Positions 20,641 to 24,071 of a stretch of 24,071 nt of DNA are shown in pieces. This stretch comes from Nymphaea colorata (Eukaryota; Streptophyta; Magnoliopsida; Nymphaeales; Nymphaeaceae). The notes beneath the pieces are model-generated. The model saw nothing but the letters and a program-made list of their open reading frames with translations, was not told where the DNA came from and did no database searches. The stretch spans positions 1-24,071 of the forward strand of contig NW_022205025.1 of assembly GCF_008831285.2 (NCBI RefSeq). The letters are read 5' to 3'. Each line of letters starts with the position of its first letter. Within the stretch, counting starts at the first letter, position 1. The position numbers and the translations under genes are program-made.

Positions 20641-20709
20641 GGGGGCATGGCCCCTAGGGGGGCTCTTGACCACACGGGCTAGGTGGGGCCCACACGTGGG
20701 TCCCACGTA
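20641..20709. promoter_or_regulatory. GC-rich U3 patch with G-box core
   Basis: It contains a near-palindrome around GTGGGGCCCACACGTGGG, a perfect CACGTG (20693-20698) and a second ACGT core at 20705-20708. CACGTG is the binding core of plant bZIP and bHLH factors, so it may act as an LTR enhancer. This is inferred from motif content alone. Confidence 0.35.
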
Positions 20710-20762
20710 GCATTTTAGACTGAATTAGATCCAATTCTTGGATCTAAGTCAAAATTTGCATT

Positions 20763-20809
20763 TTGCAATTGGATTTGGATTTCAAATGACATTTGCAATT
20801 GGATTTGGA
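20763..20809. repeat. Direct repeat in U3 (30-bp period)
   Basis: TTGCAATTGGATTTGGA occurs twice, with GCAATT at 20765 and again at 20795. Short repeats of this kind are frequent in LTR U3 enhancer regions. Confidence 0.85.
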
Positions 20810-20973
20810 CTTGTTATCCTACATTGGGATTCGTGTCTCGGGTTAAATTCACGATTTGAATCTAATTGTTCTTTAGATTCGAAATTGGCTTTGAAATTAC
20901 AAATTTTCACAATTCTTTTGTGAAATTTTCACATTGCTTCAATTTTGATGTGAAAAAATTTGGGGTGTTAACA

Positions 20974-20986
20974 GATGCCCCTCTTT
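20974..20986 (-). other. Polypurine tract for plus-strand priming
   Basis: The minus strand reads AAAGAGGGGCATC directly before the LTR start TGTTAACACC. The position between the pol stop and the LTR, and the purine run, are as expected for the PPT of an LTR retrotransposon. Confidence 0.72.
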
Positions 20987-22029
20987 GCTGTTAAGCAAAT
21001 TGAATAATTTGCTTAATAGCAAAGATTCACGCACCAAATTCACGCACTTGCCAATGGAAAATCCATTTTTCAAATGATCTTGAACCATCCTCGCTCGAGG
21101 GGAAACGCTAGGCATAGACCTGAAATAAGAAGATTTTTCTCCATCTCATTGGAAACTTTGTAGAGGAATTAATGTTGGTTGAAAAATTTTGTAATTGATA
21201 AAGTTTTTGCATTTGATGCTTGGAGAAATTTGCCCTCGATGCCTTCTAAACCATTGGCAAGTGCTTTTTCTCTCCTTTTACTTAGTTTTTCACATACTCG
21301 CTTTTGCTTTTGAATTTTGATTTTCTTTTTGAGCCACCCTTCACTCTTGGGAGAAATTCCTCACCACCCCAAAAGCTACTACGGAGTTCCACCGCTTTGG
21401 CGGTTTTGTGTAGTTTGCTTTGTGTAATATCAAGTCTATCGGGCTTTCTTCTGAACCCTTGTAACAAGCTTTGGGCCGGTAACTCCTAGACCAGTTGGCC
21501 TCAGGGTACCAAATGTAAAACACTCCCCGGACTTACTTGCTCGAATTCAGAAGGCTTTAGGAGACTTAATATAAGCAAAATGTTCATGGATTGCTTTTTA
21601 GCTTCACGGCGTAAGCAAAGGTCATATGCCCACCCGCGCCTGCTGAGCTTTGAACCAGAAGAACAACTACACTCACCCCGAGCTCATTGCTCAACTCATT
21701 TCGCTTGATAGCTTTTTCTAGCATCTTGCCAAGGTCTTTTAGGTGACAAGACTTTTTCTTATGGCATCTCATGCTAGACCTTTACAAATGCCGATTGTCG
21801 GGACCAACATTAATTGTTATACATTAGTCCCTCAATGTCTGTGAAATTTCTTGCATATTTCAAGACGATGCCTTTGCAATTGTCCTCAAGACATGGGTTG
21901 AGTTTGAAAATTTTGATGCATTTTTGAAACTTTTCCCTAAGGGATACCATGCCCCTTAGTTGGTTCGAAAATTGTTACAAACGTGCTTATCAAAGCACAA
22001 CTATTTTGAAATTTTTTTGAATTGCAAAT
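20987..22029 (-). mobile_element. 3' untranslated region of the gypsy element
   Basis: About 1 kb separates the integrase stop from the PPT. Minus-strand frames here are short (21584-21772, 21341-21523, 21282-21467) and interrupted. None resembles an envelope-like protein or any domain I recognise. Long 3' untranslated regions are known in large plant gypsy elements. Confidence 0.55.
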
Positions 22030-23178
22030 TCAAGTATAGAATTTTTTGAGATGCAAAGCATTAATTGGATCGGGGATTTCAACCCCATCGGCATCAATCA
22101 GTCGATAAGAATTGTGAGGTAGAACCTCTTTGACAACATATGGTCCTTCCCAGTTCGGCGCCCATTTTCCTTTGGGTCTACTCCTGAGTGGAACTATGGA
22201 TCTTAAAACAAGATCATTTACCTAAATTTTCTTTCAATGACTGATTTGGCATAATGTCGGGCGACTCTCTTACGATAGACTTCGGCATGCTCTGCCGCTT
22301 GTAGTCTTTTCTCGTCTAAGAGGTCAAATTGAGCAAGTCTCTTTTTTTGATATTTGCTAATTGAGAGTTCAATGAGAGCAGCAAATTTCATTGCTGGTTT
22401 TTGGACATGTAATGGAAGGACAATTTCCTTTCCATATACTAATTCTGCTGGTGTAGTATTGGTGGGTGTCCTAATTGTGGTTCGATACGCCCAAAGTGCA
22501 TTGTGCATTTTCTCGTGCCAATCTCGGCCTGTTTCAACAGTCCTTTCTAAGACACGAATCAAAATCTTGTTGGTTGCTTCTGCCTGACCATTACCTTGAG
22601 GATAATATGGGGTAGAAAAGTGATGTATTTTGTGTTTGTAGCAGAGATTGCGCATTTTCTCATTTTTGAAATGAGTACCATTATCAGAAACGATATCATG
22701 CGGGATGCTAAATCTACACAAAAGATTTTTGTGAATGAAGGACACTACGTGTTGTCCTCCGACTGTTTTTAAAGTGTTCACTTCCACCCATTTGGTGAAG
22801 TAATCTGTAGCTGTAAGAAAATACCTGTGTCCATTTGAGGCAGGTGGATTGATTGGACCGACTACGTCGAAGGCCCACATGGAGAATGGCCATGGTGAGC
22901 TGACCGAACGAAGGTACGCTGCTGGAGCATGAATTGATGGTGCATGCAACTGACATTTGATGCATTTCTTTGACAAATTGGTGACAGTCTCTTTGCATTG
23001 TGGGCCAATAGTACCCTGCTCTAACTATATGCTTGATGAGGGTCTGATACCCTGCATGTCCCCCACAAATTCATTCATGGGCTTCTTGAATGACTTCTAG
23101 TGCCTCATTTGCATCGAGACATCTAGCATATTCTGTGCTGAATCCTCTTCTGTATAGGATGTCGGCTAGAATGAAATA
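22030..23178 (-). pseudogene. Ty3/gypsy integrase (end of pol), frameshifted
   Basis: This is the integrase that joins the cDNA copy to host DNA. The zinc-binding HHCC region reads EVIQEAHE, stop, ICGGHAGY, then CHQFVK and KKCIKCQ. The core has all three acidic residues: FDVVGPI (Asp near 22868), SDNGTHF (Asp near 22685) and GNGQAEATN (Glu near 22580). I count 34 residues between the second Asp and the Glu instead of 35. The C-terminal domain continues in another frame as VNDLVLRSIVPL, KGKWAPNWEGPYVVKEVLP, then LHLKKFYT and a TGA at 22030-22032. No chromodomain follows. Defects are a TGA at 23071-23073 in the zinc finger, a frameshift near 22978 and another near 22218 after RKF. The order RNase H then integrase fits gypsy pol. 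Confidence 0.93.
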
Positions 23179-23760
23179 TCATGAAGACATGTGTCTCAAA
23201 ACTCTTTGCTCTTTTCGAGACATTTCTGGTAGAAGTGTTCCAGTTTGGAGAAAATACTTGATGTTCTGATACCATGGTGTTTCTCTACTTTCTGCTTGCA
23301 ACACCTGTTCTGATATGACAAAAGATGGTTGTTCAAGTCTTCCAACTTTAAAAGATCTGATAGATTCTCCAGGTTTGAAGGCAATGGTAGAGTCTAAACT
23401 GGCTAAACCGTCTGCTATGGGGTTAAATTCTCTTTTGACATGTAAGAGTTGACATTCCTCGAACTGTCTTAAGAGGGAAGATGCTAACTCTTGATATAGG
23501 ATCAATTTTTGATCTTTGACTTGCCAATCTCCACTGACCTGACTGACAGCTAAAAGAGAATCTCCAAAAATGCGAACTCTCTGCACTTTAAATTTGAGCA
23601 ACATTTTGAGTCCTTGGATTAGGGCCTCGTACTCTGCCATATTATGCATGCAGGAAAATTCAATTTGAGAGAGTAAGGAATCATTTCCCTTTCTGGTGTA
23701 ATGAAAAGTATCCCAATGCCTGCCCAAGCTGTGCTCTTAGATCCATCAAAGTACATCTTC
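23179..23760 (-). pseudogene. Second (archaeal-type) RNase H of gypsy pol
   Basis: It starts WKMYFDGSKSTAWAGIGILF (first catalytic Asp in YFDGS) and continues SLKLNF. After a one-base frameshift near 23655 it reads HNMAEYEALIQGLKMLL (catalytic Glu in AEYEAL), VRIFGDSLLAVSQVSG (catalytic Asp in GDS) and VKREFNPIADGLAS. This is a complete DEDD-type RNase H fold placed after the ordinary RT-RNase H. The extra domain is characteristic of the Tat/Ogre lineage of plant Ty3/gypsy elements. The frame ends at TGA 23179-23181 (after RHMSS), beyond which the integrase leader YFILADILYRRGF continues in the same frame. The first domain's last Asp is preserved as ADQLADF. Confidence 0.88.
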
Positions 23761-24071
23761 CAAATCGGCTCTGGTTCAGTCGTCAGGATTTGCTCATCTG
23801 GAAAATCATCATTTGTTCTAATTTCTTCATATATAGGAAAATCTGCCAATTGGTCTGCAATGACTTGCCCATTGATTGATTTTTGTGACACATATTCCAA
23901 ATCATATTGCATCAGCAAAACCTGCCACTTTGCTATCCTTCCATTCAGAAATGGCTGTTCGAGGATATATTTGAGTGGATTAAGTTTGGATAAAATTTTA
24001 ACTTCACAAGCCAATAGATAATGCCTTAATTTTTGACACATCCACACCAAGGCTAAGCAAGTTTTTCCATG
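23761..24071 (-). pseudogene. C-terminal part of gypsy RT-RNase H, running off the right edge
   Basis: Reads EKTCLALVWMCQKLRHYLLA, NPLKYILEQPFLNGRIAKW, then ADQLADFP. This is the end of the first RNase H attached to reverse transcriptase. It is open to the window edge, so RT, protease, gag and the 5' LTR must lie to the right. It is in frame with the second RNase H up to the frameshift near 23655. I see no stop in this part, but it belongs to a copy that is broken downstream. Confidence 0.9.

Larger units (their letters stand above)
19181..20973 (-). mobile_element. 3' LTR of a Ty3/gypsy (Tat-type) element; outer end unresolved
   Basis: The inner boundary is well supported. On the minus strand a polypurine tract is followed at 20973 by TGTTAACACCCCAAATTT, a typical TG-starting LTR end. 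U3 then runs about 1.4 kb to a TATA box at 19582-19589, followed by a CT-rich, leader-like R/U5. U3 contains a 30-bp-period direct repeat and a GC-rich patch with G-box-like sequences. The LTR must extend below 19550, but its outer TG..CA end and target-site duplication are not located. The start given here is a conservative minimum. A 2-4 kb LTR would be in line with Tat/Ogre elements. Confidence 0.7.

Noticed and set aside
22354-22587. Plus-strand frames in the pol region (also 23701-24021)
   Set aside because: Shadows of the integrase and RNase H on the opposite strand.
1-24071. tRNA, rRNA, CRISPR array, bacterial-type operon or defence system
   Set aside because: Nothing in the sequence supports any of these; the organism is a plant.

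Overview
This looks like a repeat-rich intergenic stretch of a flowering-plant nuclear genome. The base composition is AT-rich, there are no operon-like gene runs, a 537-bp GT-AG intron can be read, and the recognisable proteins are plant-type: leucine-rich-repeat receptor kinases (subfamily XII style, with HCDLKPSN), Ty1/copia and Ty3/gypsy pol, and a DUF4283/zinc-knuckle retroelement protein. I cannot name the species. I found no intact protein-coding gene and no tRNA, rRNA or CRISPR array. Everything recognisable is a fragment or a broken copy.

Layout. 1-397: the 3' exon of a broken receptor kinase (minus strand), running off the left edge. 398-2027: a remnant of its intron, AT microsatellites and a duplicated 100-bp unit. 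2028-3862 and about 7365-8886: two copies (blocks A and B) of one duplicated segment. Block A carries an extra 0.28-kb GC-rich insertion with a perfect 14-bp hairpin. 3863-5340: a degenerate DUF4283 protein, probably LINE ORF1-like (minus). 6395-7240: two tandem copies of a copia reverse-transcriptase fragment. 9062-10505: a second receptor-kinase pseudogene (minus) with a readable intron. 10506-12890: low-complexity DNA, plus a possible LTR-type promoter near 11870. 12890-13620: a pyrimidine-rich tract with a 134-bp tandem duplication. 13865-14110: a third copia fragment. 14110-17300: mostly unassigned, with degenerate repeats.

The right third is the 3' half of a large Ty3/gypsy element on the minus strand. 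Reading right to left it has the end of RT-RNase H, a second (archaeal-type) RNase H, integrase, a stop at 22030, about 1 kb of untranslated DNA, a polypurine tract, and a 3' LTR that begins at 20973 with TGTTAACACC and has a TATA box at 19582-19589. The dual RNase H places it in the Tat/Ogre group. At least two in-frame stops and three frameshifts make this copy non-autonomous.

Taken together, the window records a small receptor-kinase cluster that was duplicated, decayed and was filled with transposons. I did not find a convincing new biological system. The most useful leads are the duplicated block with a shared in-frame stop, the family of CAG..GGAG termini, and the two kinase copies broken in different ways.
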